Shown here: piece after piece, positions 21,816-33,582 of the stretch | How positions within the stretch are numbered: the stretch's first letter is position 1 | Layout of the letters: every line of letters begins with the position of its first letter | Assembly: GCF_026914185.1 (NCBI RefSeq) | Contig: NC_070558.1 | Span: 5,270,001-5,334,000 of the forward strand | From: Puccinia triticina | Taxonomy: Eukaryota > Basidiomycota > Pucciniomycetes > Pucciniales > Pucciniaceae | Reading direction: 5' to 3' | DNA length: 64,000 bases | Program-made: the position numbers and the translations under genes | Notes under the pieces: generated by a model | Databases searched by the model: none | The model's input: only the letters and a program-made list of their open reading frames with translations | What the model was told of the DNA's origin: nothing

Positions 21816-24594
21816 TTGCCTGAGGTATGGTTGCAAATGCAAAAAATACTGTCCATGTTTCCGCATACCGTGCATACCGTAATTGCACCTGCCCCCGCCG
21901 TGCCTCCATTGGTTCAACCTTTGCCACCATCTGATGCTCCACCAGATTCCACTTCAATTGCTCCCTCTGAGTTGGCGCCTTGCTTATTATTTCCACCAAT
22001 TGGTAATCCAAACAATACTGAAAATTGTCTTCTAAATACTAACAAATTGGTTAAAGATGCTCCAAATGGTAACAACTTGGTCAATGAGGATCCAAATAGC
22101 ATCATTTTGTCTCCAAACGGTAATGAATTGGTCAACAAGACTCCTACCGGTATCAATCTTTCTCTGAACAATACCAAACTGGTTGATATGGCTCCGAGAG
22201 GTATCAATCTGTCTCCAAACAATAGTGAATTGATCCAGACAGCTCCAAGCGGTATTGATGTGTCTCCAACCAGTAATGAATTGGTCAAGACAGCTCCAAA
22301 CGGTAATGACTATGTCAAGGCGGCTCCAAACAACAACAAGTTGGTCAAGTCAGCTCCTGAATTGATTACCAATCTCAAATATTACAACTATACAACTGGT
22401 GGCGGGTTTTTCAGTTTTTACTGCTATTTTTGATCAATCTGAAGTGCTTATTACCTGTATTTGATTGGGCTGATGTTTCAGAACCCCTGGCTCCACCCCC
22501 TGAGCATCATTTTAATGCAATGGACGAATTGTTTTCCTTCTGTCAAACCAGGGCAAAACATCACGGATACGCGCTCTGTAAGTCAAACTCCCACCCTGGG
22601 AAAAACATCTACATCTCCTGTGATTGTTTGGGTGGATTTCATGAAACTTGATTGAATACAGCAGGACGCCAAACAGCCTGCAGGAAGATAAACTGCCCCT
22701 TCAATCTCAAGGGCTTGGTACCCACCAGGAAAGATCTTAACGGCAAACCTTGGCTGTTGGAGGTACGCCATGGCAAGCACAACCATGATACATCCCCCGG
22801 ACCTTCAGCCCACTCTGCCCACCAAAAAGTCCTCCCTGAGCAGCTCAAGGAGATTTGGAAGCTTTTGCAATCAAATCTCAAGCCTGCGCAGATACTCTTA
22901 CAACTCCAAACGTCAGATAATGAAACATATGCTACTAACAAGACGGTTACAAACGCCTTACAGAAGATCCGCCTTGAAGAGTTGGCTGGTAGATCACCAA
23001 CTGAAGCCTTATTGTCTGTCCTCAAAGAGTCAAACTGGACATGGGACCTCAAGGTGGACAATAAAGGCTCTATTGAATTTTTTTTTTTTGCCCACCATTC
23101 ACCTTGCTTGCATCAACCATCATGTTGCCCTGTTAGATTTGACATGTAAGACAAATTGCTACAACCTCCCTTTGCTCCATATCATTGGCCAGGCCGCATC
23201 AAATCGTTCTTTCTCTATTGCCTTCTGCCTTTTACGCTATGAAGACAAAGGAAATTACCTTTGGGCTGTGAATAATCTCCTGAAATACGTGTGGCACCCC
23301 TCCCAGATTCCAAAGGTATTCATCGTAGATTGGGACAACACTTTACGGAACACATTGCATGAAGTTTTCCCCAATTTGCAAGCAAATATTTGTACTTGGC
23401 ACATCAACAAAAACATAACTACTAATTGCAAGAAGCACTTCCTAGCCAAAAAAAAAATTCAAGTCCGAAGAAACCAAACCCAATGATTCCTGGGAAAAAT
23501 TCATGTCTCTGTGGCAGCTAGTAAGGTACCCTAAGACAATCAATCTCTACGATGAACGTATTGATACATTGAAGAAATTTCTTCTGACTCGACCGGCCGT
23601 TTGGGACTACCTCAAACAAAATATAATTCCAGTCAAAGATTTATTTGTTGTTGCTCGGGCTTGCCAGCACCCTCACCTCTGAAACCTCAACACATCAAGA
23701 GTTGAATCCGGTCACACATATCTTAAGACATTTGTAACAAATTCATTGGGTGATCTACTTACAGTCTTTAAAACTTTATCTCTCATGGTCAATTCTCAGA
23801 TTAACCACGTTCACATGACAATTGGACAAGATACCATTAAAACCCTTGTCCACGTTCCTAAGTGTTTCATCCCCCTCCTTGGTAAGATATTGTCATTTGC
23901 AATCAAGGAGTGTCTCATTCAGTATGACAAAATCGGGAAGCTTAATCCAACTGAGCCGTGTCCAAAAACATTTTTGATTGGGATTGGTATCCCCTGCGCG
24001 CATACACTTGTGGAACTATTGAAGATCAGAGATTTGTTGTCGCCAGGCGATTTTCATAAGCAGTGGCAATTGAAGTATAGCCCTGAAATCACGGTAAGAA
24101 ATCAGTTTGTTTCCAATAGACAAGGCAGTCACTTCAAATTTCTGATCAATAAACTCTGCTTCTATTTGGAGACAAGCGATTCAGAAACGTTTGACTTGGA
24201 TGATGAGATCAAGAAGCTAACAGTAGCCCTCTCTCAAGAAAAGCCGACAAAATTGGTTAATCTACTTGAGCAAATCAATCAGATTGCCGCAGGAACGCAT
24301 GTTGCAGTACCAATTCAAGCTCCCGAAGTGAAAATGAAATGCAAAGGGAGGCCGTTGCTGAAGCGTTCAAAATCAACCAAACAAAATGCATTGGCATTTG
24401 AGATCGTTGAGGCAAAGCTCAAAAAAGATCAATTGGCCAGTAAGGGGGCCCTCAACGCTCCACAAAGACAATCGAAGATAATCAAAAGTAACAATCGTGA
24501 AAAGAACTACTCCAAAGCCCAAAAATTTGATTTGGAAACTGATTCAGAAGCCCAAAAAAGCGACTGTGAAGATGAACGTTCTGAAGGCAATTGA
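21816..24594 (+). pseudogene. Broken FAR1/MULE-type transposase gene
   Basis: The 5' part (21816-22433) encodes imperfect 20-24 residue repeats of the type NELVKTAPNGND. From 22430 a FAR1-like DNA-binding region follows (CQTRAKHHGYALCKSN ... CPFNLKGLV ... RHGKHNHDTS). The MULE catalytic domain spans 23100-23460 (LLDLTCKTNCYNLPLLHIIG, SFSIAFCLLRYEDKGNY, FIVDWDNTLRNTL, CTWHINKNI). The C-terminal part (23480-24594) includes NTSRVESGHTYLK and GIGIPCAHTLVEL, a SWIM-like remnant, and a basic, acidic tail. It is disabled by TGA at 22649-22651, a frameshift at a T run near 23080, a frameshift at an A run near 23450, and TGA near 23680. Termini were not found. An autonomous Mutator-like element in decay is the best reading. 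Confidence 0.85.
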
Positions 24595-24745
24595 TCCAAA
24601 TCTGAGGACAATAGAACTTCAGGATCGGGCAAAAGCGGATTGGAGAATGAAGATGAAATCAAAGGCAAAGGTGAATGTTCCAATGGTGATTCTCAAGACG
24701 CGGAGGAGGTTGATTCCAAGGTATTTTGTTCTCTCATACTGCAGA

Positions 24746-25914
24746 CAAGGGTGCAACCGCTGCGCTGCGCTAAAAAAAGCGGCCTTTTAGCGCAGCGCAG
24801 CGGTCTATCGCTACATCCCCAGGCCAACTAGCGGTAGCGCCACCCCTAACCGCTGACGCTAACGCTATATTTAGCGCGTGAGTGCTAATCCCCACAGCTG
24901 TTAGCGGTAGCGCAGCGCCAAAAAAGGCGCTAAAAGCTAATAAATAGCGCAGCGCAGCGGAAATCCGCTACATGTGCGCTAACCGCTATATTTAGCGTTA
25001 GCTAGTGCTTAATCATTGCAGCACTCGCTAATCTCCTGCCACGTTGCAGGTATGCTGCAGCCGCAGCACCCATAAATTCCGCCAAAACACATTGACTGTT
25101 TGTTTCCGCTCATTGCCGGACATATATATAAAATTTAGTTACCAACATACTATTACGAACAAACATCATGGCTGGATCAGTAGAAATTGTCTCTGGCTCC
25201 GATATAGAAACACCCTCTACTCCGCCCAATACAACCAGCAGTTTGAATAACCCGCCGCCGTCCACCCGCCGTGAATCTAGTCGTCTCCGTACCCCAAGCA
25301 GCCGACCCGGCTTTGTACAAACTCAAAGTATGTTCCACAGGTAGAGCGGGATTGGCAATCCGCACCATTGAGCGCTGTATCAGTAGCCACATGTGGCTAC
25401 GTAATGGCGTCAAGATGGGCGGAGATTTCTCAGATTGCCAAGCGTTGATTGATCAGGCACACACCAACCCCAAATTCAAAAAGTACAAAGGTAAAACTAG
25501 AAAATCAACCAAATCAACTAAGGCTGCATCTAAGTAGCCCCCTCTTCGACAAATTTCCTTTTATTCTCTTGATTCCTATCCGTTTTAACTTCTGCTATTT
25601 TCATTTCTCCTCGTCTCCTCCCTTTTTTTCACTGGGTTTTTTTTGTACCCCACTTGTATTCTGATTAGTGGTTTGTAGGCGCTGCGCTACCGCTTTTTTT
25701 AGCGGATTTGCGCTGCGCTACCGCTAAAAACAGCGCCTCGCCGCTAATTGTTGCGCTGATTAGCGCGCTGAAATCAAGTATTTTTCCCCAGTGACTTTCA
25801 GCAGCGCTTAGCGCAGCGGCCCAAGCGCTGCACATAGCGCAGCGCAGCGAACAGAGAAAACCGCTGCGCTACGCGCTGCGCTACGCTTTCCGTAGCGCAG
25901 CGGTTGCACCCTTG
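24746..25914. mobile_element. TIR element with TAGCG-rich ends and 7-bp target duplication
   Basis: The left end CAAGGGTGCAACCGCTGCGC and its complement at the right end (stopping at 25914) form terminal inverted repeats. They are directly bordered by CTGCAGA on both sides (24739-24745 and 25915-25921). The subterminal 230 bp on each side consist of permutations of GCGCTA, TAGCG and GCAGCG. The middle (25168-25537) has an ATG frame starting MAGSVEIVSGSDIETPS that stops at 25343. An overlapping frame, RAGLAIRTIERC ... KKYKGKTRKSTK, runs to 25537, so a small gene broken by a frameshift or containing an intron may be carried. The TSD length suggests a hAT-like element, though 8 bp would be expected. 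Confidence 0.8.
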
Positions 25915-25974
25915 CTGCAGACTACAAAGAAGCCTGAAATCAGGAATCTTTCTTATTTCTTTTTTAGGAAATAT

Positions 25975-26470
25975 CCAAGTTTATTAAAGCCAGTGAATCA
26001 CAAAACAAAAATTCAAGGGTTTCCCCTACAAATCTCCAAAAATCTCAAAACAAAAGAAAAGGGTTTCCCCTCTACAACTTTTGGAAAAAAAAACATGAAG
26101 GGTTTTCCCTATCCAAATGCCAAAATTAACAAAAAATCACAATATTACAAAAACCAAAAATAGGACAATAATCTGCACTCAGCCACCTAACATCAGCAAG
26201 CTGATGCACCGTGGCCCACCATCCATCCCTGTCTAGCAGGGTTAAAAAATGGTGAGAGGATGACCCCCAGAACGCCGCATTGAAGGCATTATGCAAAGGG
26301 GGGCCAACAAGTTTAGCCCCTCAAACTGTGCAAGTGCAACAGCGGAGGGGGTGAGGACAAACCACATGCTGGAATTGCAGCAGCAGAGGATGCCCTGGGG
26401 ATTAGTCGAACCCCAGGACCTCCTATTTATACACACCTGCCAACTCACAACATACAAGCAGCTCAACCAC
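25975..26470 (+). repeat. Dispersed repeat family A, copy 1 (LTR-like)
   Basis: About 490 bp alignable with 40490-40940. Shared blocks include CAAGGGTTTCCCC, CACCGTGGCCCAC, CATCCCTGTCTAGCAGGGTT, GAGAGGATGACCCCCAG, and CAAGTGCAACAG followed by TGGAGGGGG. Near the right end is a TATA-like CTATTTATACAC. This layout fits an LTR or promoter-bearing repeat. Minus-strand copies lie at 50600-50690 (partial) and 53360-53745. Confidence 0.8.
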
Positions 26471-27835
26471 ATCCCATGACAACAAAAAGCCACCACCACG
26501 CCACTGCCCTAGATACCAACTGTGCGGCCCTGACTACAAAGGTGCATGATTCTTGCCATCACTGCAGCCCTGTTGCCCAGCCAACAGTCTCCCAATCCAT
26601 GTTCCAAAAATTGACGGGGGTTCTGCTCAACTATCTTCCAAAGAAGGTGTTACACTGCCAGATTCAGCTTGACACCTTGTGCGTCCCACCTCTTCCCCTT
26701 CATCAAAATAGAAGAGACAACACTGATTCAGGCCCAAGAAGCTGATCTTGCATGGGTCCAAGGGTGTGTGGTCAATGATGCCGCCGTTCAGGGTGCTGAG
26801 CTACAAAATTGAGTTACATATGTCAAGTGCTCAAGACCACCTCTAGCGTGCTGCACTCTATTCTCATCAGCACCCACCTGTAAGGGTCCGGTGGACCCTC
26901 ACTGAAGATGAGAGAAAAAGGCATGTGGAGCGGCGGAGGCCAGAGTTTCTAGTTCCAATCTGTATTGCAAAGCTAGTCGGGAGAGAATATTTCTGCAGCT
27001 CTGGGGACAAGGATGGCAAAAGCGGCGGCCTGGTCGGGAAAGATGGGCGGGCCTTTGTGTGCCAACGAGGGAAGTGCTGGGCAGGCACCAGCTGCTTGGC
27101 GCAAATGCCGGCCAGAGGGGGACGGCGGCGATGGTGGAGGGTATGGGCTTGAGCTTCTTGGGTTCCTTAGGTTCTGCCTGGCTTGTCGAAATGCTTGGGT
27201 TGCCAGTCGCATTGTTAGGTTGTGCTGGCGGTTGGTGGGTGGGTGGGGAGGGAGTGTTTTGCAGGAACTGAAAGGAATAAAAAACAACTTCAAGGGCTGT
27301 GATGGTGGTGTTGGTTGTTGTGAAGATGATGATGAGTTTGAACTCCAGTCAATGGTGAGGTTGGGAGTCTATAGGTACATATTACCTGCATGTAGGTGAG
27401 ATTGAGCGGGCATTGAAAACACAAAGTTGGCGCAAAGTTCGGACCAAGGGAAAGAGCGATGTGGTGGCGGCCTTAGTTGCCAAGGCATGGCGGATTGTAT
27501 ACACCAAAGATTGAGGCTGCTGGCAGATGTTGAACCGTGTACAAAGACCGCGTATCTATGGATTTATTTTTATGGCCAAAGCGCTGGGTGCATCAGCCTA
27601 GTTGCGGGGGGTGAAATGGGGCCAGCAGGGCAGAACATACAGCGGTTGTGTGTGTAGGGCTTTCAGTTACACCTGGATTGGGCGTGAGAAGAATGGTGAC
27701 GGTAGCGGTGGCAAACAGTAAAAATCAAGGCGGTGGCAACGTGCACTACAGTCTTTGGCGGCAAGTGGTGGGTGGAATTGGTGAGCATCAAAAGTGCTGA
27801 GTGGGTATTTAAGGGAGGGAGTCAAAGCTATTTGT
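26471..27835. other. Region between repeat families A and B, no gene recognised
   Basis: Open frames at 26925-27152, 27013-27399 and 27427-27657 have no assignable motif. The stretch 26900-27260 is GC-rich. It may be the interior of a retroelement whose ends are the flanking LTR-like repeats, but no pol motif is visible. Confidence 0.4.
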
Positions 27836-28080
27836 CCCAGGGGATCCGGTTTCGTCCTACCCCCTCCCTGGGAGCCCCCTAACTGCTTGGTTAGGCCCTA
27901 CCTGGACACCTTTAACAACCGGCCCACTTTTGCTCGTTGCTATGGCACAGCTGGAGGGTCATCCATAGGGCCTTTGGGTCTTTGGGGATTTTCAACTTGT
28001 GCCGTTATTTAACTTCTGTGTGCGCTATTTTTTGTTGTAAATTTGTAAAAAAACACCCCAAAACTTAGATCCAGAGGTCT
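27836..28080 (+). repeat. Dispersed repeat family B, second long copy
   Basis: Alignable with 18118-18350 over most of its length: GGGGATCCGGTTT, CCCCTCCCTGGGAGCCCCCT, a TAGGCCC block, CTCGTTGC, TTTGGGGAT and CCAAAACTTAGA. A TATTTAAGG box lies about 25 bp upstream. It is directly followed by the TIR element starting at 28109. Confidence 0.65.
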
Positions 28081-28108
28081 AGGATTTTGTGGATTTAAGA
28101 AAGTGGGA

Positions 28109-30168
28109 TATGACGTAATAATGTTTATACGTTTCTATGGGTTGTTAGTTATAATGAGGAACAGTTCTTATTTTCATTATATTGTTTTGTTATGCGCATA
28201 TTTTTTTGTTCCGTTGATAGCTATTATATGTTGTTGTTCTCTTTCCTTCTTTCCTTTCCTTTCCTCATTGAGATATTTTTGTTTCATTATCATCATTATC
28301 CGCGAAAATTCAAAATATAAAGCCTTCTTACTAAAATCCCCTTCAAGATTTTGTTCTTCTTTGGAAGACAAACTACCTTTATTACATCTGAAAATAGGTG
28401 ATAGTCTCTCTTGAGTCTATTCATAGCCGCTTAATAAGTAAGAATAATAGGGGGTCTCTCACGATTATATCTTGATCTTCATCATTAGACTTTCAAACAA
28501 TCTTCAGCTTTAAATCTTCAAAATTTTGGAAAGTCTTACGGTCTTACGTAAAGAACCCTGATAATTTTTATTGTTAAGAAACTAAAAGCCAAATCTTGAG
28601 GACAACAAAGAGTCAGAGATGAACAGGTGATGAATAAAGAATAGGAAAAATAGAGCATACCCAATGATTGAGATTTATGAGATAACAAACAACTAGACAG
28701 GACAAAAGATAGGACAGAACAAGGACAAGGACAAGAACTGAGGATAGAAAGAGAGAAGGATTAGTGTTTGTTGATAAGGAAATACAAGAAAGGAAGACGC
28801 CAAGAGATATTCTTGGGTTTCTTCTCACCAAGTTGGAGCAAGGACGAGACGTCCAAGAGATAAGAGATTGGTTGATTGATTGACCAATGATGTTGAGTCA
28901 ATTGAGATCAAAGAAGACTGGTGTCTTGAGGCAATGTGTATTGCTGGAGAGTGAGTCGAGGATTTTTGAGGAAGGAGGTATGGAAGGGGAAATGGTTTTT
29001 GTCAGCGGGTTGAAAGGAAGGGATGACTAAGGAATCCAGAAGCTGAGAGCCGCTGGTTGAGCTTTTTGTTGAGCTAAGGACTCAGGCAGGAGAAACAAGA
29101 GAATGAGCACAAGTGTCTTGCTTGAGATAGTGGGCAGTGAGGAGGATAGCTCACCGCATACGGCTCAGGTGGGACGTGAGAATGAATGAGATAGAACCGA
29201 TGGTGCTTGATTGCTTGTATCTAGGCTGGCTAATGTAGTCTATGTACAAGTGATCAAGCTGTGGTTGAGGTGACATGAATAAGAAATGATAATGAATAGA
29301 AAAGTCTGGAACACTCAAACACAGTAGATATCTCAACTAAGTCAGAACTTTCACATGCAGAGCGCGCGCACATCAGAGAACAAGGATATTGGGGAAAGAT
29401 CGGTAGTCTAATCTCGGCAGGGAAACGATGTCACAAGGCAAGTACGGAACAACAATCATGACCTACAATATACAGGTCATAGGAAGTGAGGTAGCATAAG
29501 ATGAGAGAGAACAGGATCAGAGTGAGGCATTCAAGAGAGGACTGGAAAGGGAAAATGAGGTAGAAGGCAGTGGAGGACAAGAGGCCGAAAATCCAACACT
29601 TTTTGATTTTGATCAACTAGGTTTGCGCTGATGATAAACTGCGTACTAGCAGTCCGCAGCTTGAGGTTTCATGGACTGCTACACGCAAATGTTGGGAAGC
29701 AACATGGATTTTCAACATTACACCATTAATTTATCATCAGGCTGTCTCTTATTTTGTTGTTCCAATTCTGGTCAAACCTAAAGCTTAGTTTGGACTTGAT
29801 TCCAGTGAGGATCAACCTCAATTTTCAATCACATTAAGTTTTGACGGGTCAACTCTCGATTTTTGATTCCATCATTTCAAAAATTTAAATTCAGTAACAA
29901 TCAACTTCAGTTCTCATTCATATTATGGGTCGACTCTTGATTTTCAATTCCATCATCAAAAATTTTCCGGCTTATTATGTTGGATAACTCTTCCCCAAAT
30001 CTTCCTTTGCGCATGTTGTTACCCAATTCCCCTCTCCCTTGTTCTCCATTACCTAACACCCTTTCTCAACAAGGAGCTCAACCGTTTATTACTTATCATG
30101 AAAATAAGAACCGTTTCTCATTATAACTAACAACCCATAGAAACATATAAACATAATTACGTCATATT
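28109..30168. mobile_element. 2.06-kb TIR element with about 65-bp inverted ends
   Basis: The left arm (28109-28175) and right arm (30099-30168) are inverted copies sharing ATATGACGTAAT, ATGTTTATA, CTATGGGTTGTTAGTTATAA and GGTTCTTATTTTCAT with few mismatches. No target-site duplication is evident next to these borders. The interior is AT-rich with purine-rich tracts (28680-28750) and has no recognisable transposase, so it is probably non-autonomous. A smaller inverted-repeat unit (29628-29740, ends CTGATGATAAA and TTTATCATCAG) is nested inside. Confidence 0.8.
29628..29740. mobile_element. Small nested inverted-repeat unit, possible MITE
   Basis: The 11-bp ends CTGATGATAAA / TTTATCATCAG frame 113 bp that also contain an inner inverted repeat AGCAGTCC / GGACTGCT. 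No target duplication was identified. Confidence 0.4.
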
Positions 30169-30349
30169 GTCAGTTAATCAATGAAAACGTTACACTGGAT
30201 ACCTGCTTCCAGCCTAGTGAGAGTGTCACAAGAGCCCTGGATACCACTTGCAAGGTGGAGTGAACCAACCAAGGGTTCAACCAGCAAGGCGAACCCTTAG
30301 GCCTTGATGTTCTTGGTATAATTAGGGGCCTCCCCACCACCCCTTATCC

Positions 30350-31439
30350 CAAACTTAGCTAAGTCCCTCAATTGGAGGCGCATGAGCGCTGTCGCAAAGC
30401 AACCCTCTGAAGGAGGGACTTACACCCTACCTCGCAAAACAGTAGGCAGCAGAAGGTTGTTTTGGACGTTTTGTTATGTCTTGTTCTGTAGCAGCTACAC
30501 AAATGTACTTGAGGCCAAGTGAGCTACCCCAAAAGATGCGCAAGAGGCATGGCTCTCTCAACACTGGGTCGCTACGCTAACCATAGCGGTTAGCGTAGCG
30601 TAGCGCAGCACAAATGCGCTATTTTTTAGTGTAGCGTTAGCGCAATTGCACGCATATGCGCTAACGCTACACATGCAGGGCGCAAAAGAGCGCGCGCTAC
30701 GCTGCGCTACAGCGCCTTTAGCGGGAAAAAAGGGGTTTTTTCGCTAAAAGCGCTGTAGCGCAGCGCAGCGTAGCGTAGCGACTGTAGCGGCGCGCTAACG
30801 CTAACAAAGAATTGGCGCGCTGTTAGCGCCGCCGAAAATTAGCGCAGCGTAGCGGCGCTAACAGCGCGCTAACGCTATGCAAAATAGATGGGCGCTTTTT
30901 GCCGCTACGCTAACGCGTAGCGTAGCGTAGCGACCCAGTGTTGGGCTCTCTGCTCACATTTTTTATATAATTTTAACACCCAAACCTGATTTTTAAATAA
31001 TTATCCAACACAAGACATCTGACTGCCTTCTTGCAAGTGCTAGCAGCTGTTTTAGTGCATGTTTTTCTGAAACCTGACAGCTGAACACCACCTCCTTGAT
31101 AATCACACGCATTGGGTTGCACATTTGTATTGATCTGTCAGACTCAAGGGATGTTGTACACAAGACCATCTTTGGCATGTGTCAAAGTATGGATTTACCC
31201 AAGGACCTGTGTTATGAGCGTTCACAAATTCCTGATTTCCCTTTTCAGATTTAAAGGTGGAAATAGAGCACCACTGCCTCAGAGAGGTGGCAGGTGGAAG
31301 GGCAGATGTAGGCGGACAATTCTGTCTCCTCAGATTTTCAATACCTTTTACCTGAGTCGAGATATAAACAGTTGAATTTTTTGAAAATTTTCCCCAACCA
31401 AATGGGATTTCTGCTGCCTACTGTTTTGCGAGGTAGGGC

Positions 31440-31472
<33 letters not shown>

Positions 31473-31513
31473 AGCGCTCGCGCGCCTCCGATCGAGGGAC
31501 TTAGCTAAGTTCG
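30350..31513. mobile_element. Non-autonomous MULE-type element, about 105-bp TIRs, 9-bp target duplication
   Basis: Left arm 30350-30454 and right arm 31409-31513 are inverted copies: CRAACTTAGCTAAGTCCCTC at the outside, then AGCGCTGTCGC, CTCTGAAGGAGGGACTTA, CTCGCAAAACAGTAGGCAGC. The 9-bp duplication CCCTTATCC borders both ends exactly (30341-30349 and 31514-31522). Long TIRs plus a 9-bp duplication are the hallmark of Mutator-like elements. The interior has no transposase; most of the left half is a nested hAT-like MITE (30559-30943). Confidence 0.88.
30559..30943. mobile_element. Nested 385-bp TAGCG-rich MITE with perfect 8-bp target duplication
   Basis: Terminal repeats CAACACTGGGTCGCTACGCT and complement border the element, and GGCTCTCT is duplicated exactly at 30551-30558 and 30944-30951. 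An 8-bp duplication fits the hAT superfamily. The inside is almost entirely made of the words GCGCTA, TAGCG and GCTACGC in both orientations, so the single strand would fold along its whole length. It inserted into the older MULE-type element. Confidence 0.9.
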
Positions 31514-31956
31514 CCCTTATCCCCCATCCCACCACTGCATAACCCATCATCAACTTCCATCTAGTGCTCCCCTCACAAAAATTGGAACCATCCCCCCATA
31601 CATCTCCAAACAGACTCAGACCAAACCTAGAGACAAAAAATTTCAGCTTCCCAATCCTCACCGAACATTCCAGCCTCCCCAGTAAACTTTCAGATGGGCC
31701 CTTAAGAACCTAGCTCCATGGCCTGTTTTTTTGCGTATAAAGTGGAATCCCAGCAAGCCGAGGAAACATGCAATCTTCGAACCAAATTAACAGCCTTCTT
31801 GGGGGTACCTTGCACGTCTCACGTCTTGCGGTGAGATTGATGTCAGTGCGAATAGTGCAAAATGAGTGAGGGAGGGAATCTGTGAACAAAGGACATTCGA
31901 CAGGAAGACCTACCAAGAAATATCAACAGTTGCAGTGCGGCGAGGATCAAATAAAT

Positions 31957-33222
31957 TCAGTCCTTGAGGGGTGGTTTAGGGGCACCTCCCAAGCCAGCGG
32001 CGTGTAATGTGGCAGTTTGGATTGCCCTAGCTATTGTGCTACGAATGCGTCCATCCTCCATTGCCAACAGGCCCGCAATGGTACAACCAGCAGGGGTTGT
32101 CACGCTGTCCTTCAGGGCAGCCGGATGTAAGCCTGTTTGTAGCGACATTCGTGCCGCGCCTTGCATGGCTTTCGACGACGGCGCCCGATGGATCAAGTCA
32201 ACTAAATCTGATGCCCTCAAAGCTGAGTTAAATGGGACGGTACCTTGAGCAGCTAATTCCAATGCCTCAGCCCTGGGGAGACCCATCATGACTCCTCCAT
32301 CGGCGATTGCTTCTAGTATTACCAATGAGAAAGCCGGTCCGGAGGCAGAAACAGCTGTGCAGGCATCAAAGTGTTTCTCGTCCAAAAACCGACAGCGACT
32401 AATGGGCGTAAACAATGCGAGAAGGATTGCCCGAGTTTGAGAAGTAAATGGACAATCCGGGGATAGAGCTGACAAGATCGTCATTCCTTCTCGGATCTGA
32501 AGTCCCAAATCAGCACTGATTCAATCCAACTTGCGAAACTGTGGAAGGCCAGGACTTACTTGACACGGAGTGTTTGGCATTGCTCTGACTACGCGAGTAC
32601 TGGACGGTACGAGTGATCGAAGCTGACTTGTGGTCGTACCGGCCAGGATGGAAATCAGCAGTTTGTTAGACAATGCTTCCTGCATGCCGGGTGCACCCAA
32701 AACATCCCCGGCCATCTGGGGTTTGCAGCTTCCTTGCCAGAAAATGTGGTGGTTTAGTGATGCGTTCCGAAAGCAAAATAAGATATTTAAAATCGTTTTA
32801 TGAGCGAAGCACCTACCCGAGAATTATCACATCGGATTCGGCCACTCCGCGAACATTTTCAGAGACCCGAACTTCAATATCTTCTCTACCTAGCTCTAGC
32901 CAACGCTTTTTCAACTTCCGGGCTGATTCAGGTCGCGAAACGCACGTGATAAAACGGTTGGGGATGGAGTCCTCCGGGGGCACATCTACATCAGCGTCAG
33001 GTTCAGCCGATGGGGTTTGCGGGCCTGACGACGATGGTTGGACGTCCTGCGGTTTTTTGAGCGATTCGATTACTCCCGATAAGATGGCAACGCCCATGGT
33101 CCCACAACCTAGATCCGTATTTTTTTTAGCCTTTTCCCTATCCATCAACAGGACCTCCATATCGCACGACATGATCTCTTCATTGAAAGGAACTTACCCA
33201 GAACACACAGCGAGTAAGGCAT
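31957..33222 (-). CDS. Pyrroline-5-carboxylate reductase, 5 exons
   Basis: Catalyses the last step of proline synthesis, NAD(P)H-dependent reduction of pyrroline-5-carboxylate to L-proline; usually cytosolic. The exon model is complement(join(31957..32168, 32244..32496, 32560..32728, 32817..33108, 33198..33222)), 951 nt, 316 residues; all four introns are GT-AG and 63-89 bp. The N-terminal nucleotide-binding motif is LGCGTMGVAILSG (from residue 8). Then follow CKPQMAGDVLG, LISILAGTT, RAMPNTPCQIREGMT, the C-terminal domain VSASGPAF and ADGGVMMGLPR, and the family signature HPAALKDSVTTPAGCTIAGL. The 25-nt first exon supplies only MPYSLCVLG and would be missed without the Rossmann motif. A 30-residue Pro/Ser/acidic insert lies between the first helix and the second strand, common in fungal homologues. 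It appears intact. Confidence 0.96.
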
Positions 33223-33376
33223 TTCGGAAGAAGGAGGCTTTAACCGATGAGTCTGTATGTAGCGTGGAGCTGTAGTGGAAGACTTCCCTTTGGATCTACG
33301 CCCCCCGGACTAGAATGATGCTCCGTTACAGTCCGTTCCTTATTTTGAATATTCATCTGCGCCTGACGGTCCTCTA

Positions 33377-33582
33377 ATGGATGACTTCCCGTCGTTGTTT
33401 AGAGAGCTCTAGATGCCCCTCTAAATCCTAAATTAAGACAGCTATCAAAAACTCAGCCAGTGTACATGGAGTTAATGAACTGTAGGGTTAGGAAAACATT
33501 TTCCTTTTTGTCAAGAATTACAAATTTGGGTTTGTAAATTGAGATCTGGGAGGCTCCCAGACTCGACGGGAAGTCCTCCAAT
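33377..33582. mobile_element. MITE-like unit related to the one at 39607
   Basis: Ends ATGGATGACTTCCCGTCG (33377-33394) and its diverged complement CGACGGGAAGTCCTCCAAT (33564-33582) frame about 200 bp. The same end sequence TTGGAGGACTTC occurs at 39607 and 39855. It sits about 150 bp upstream of the P5C reductase start. Confidence 0.5.

Noticed and set aside
32673..33275. 200-residue plus-strand frame across the P5C reductase gene
   Set aside because: Antisense of the spliced minus-strand gene, which has all family motifs.
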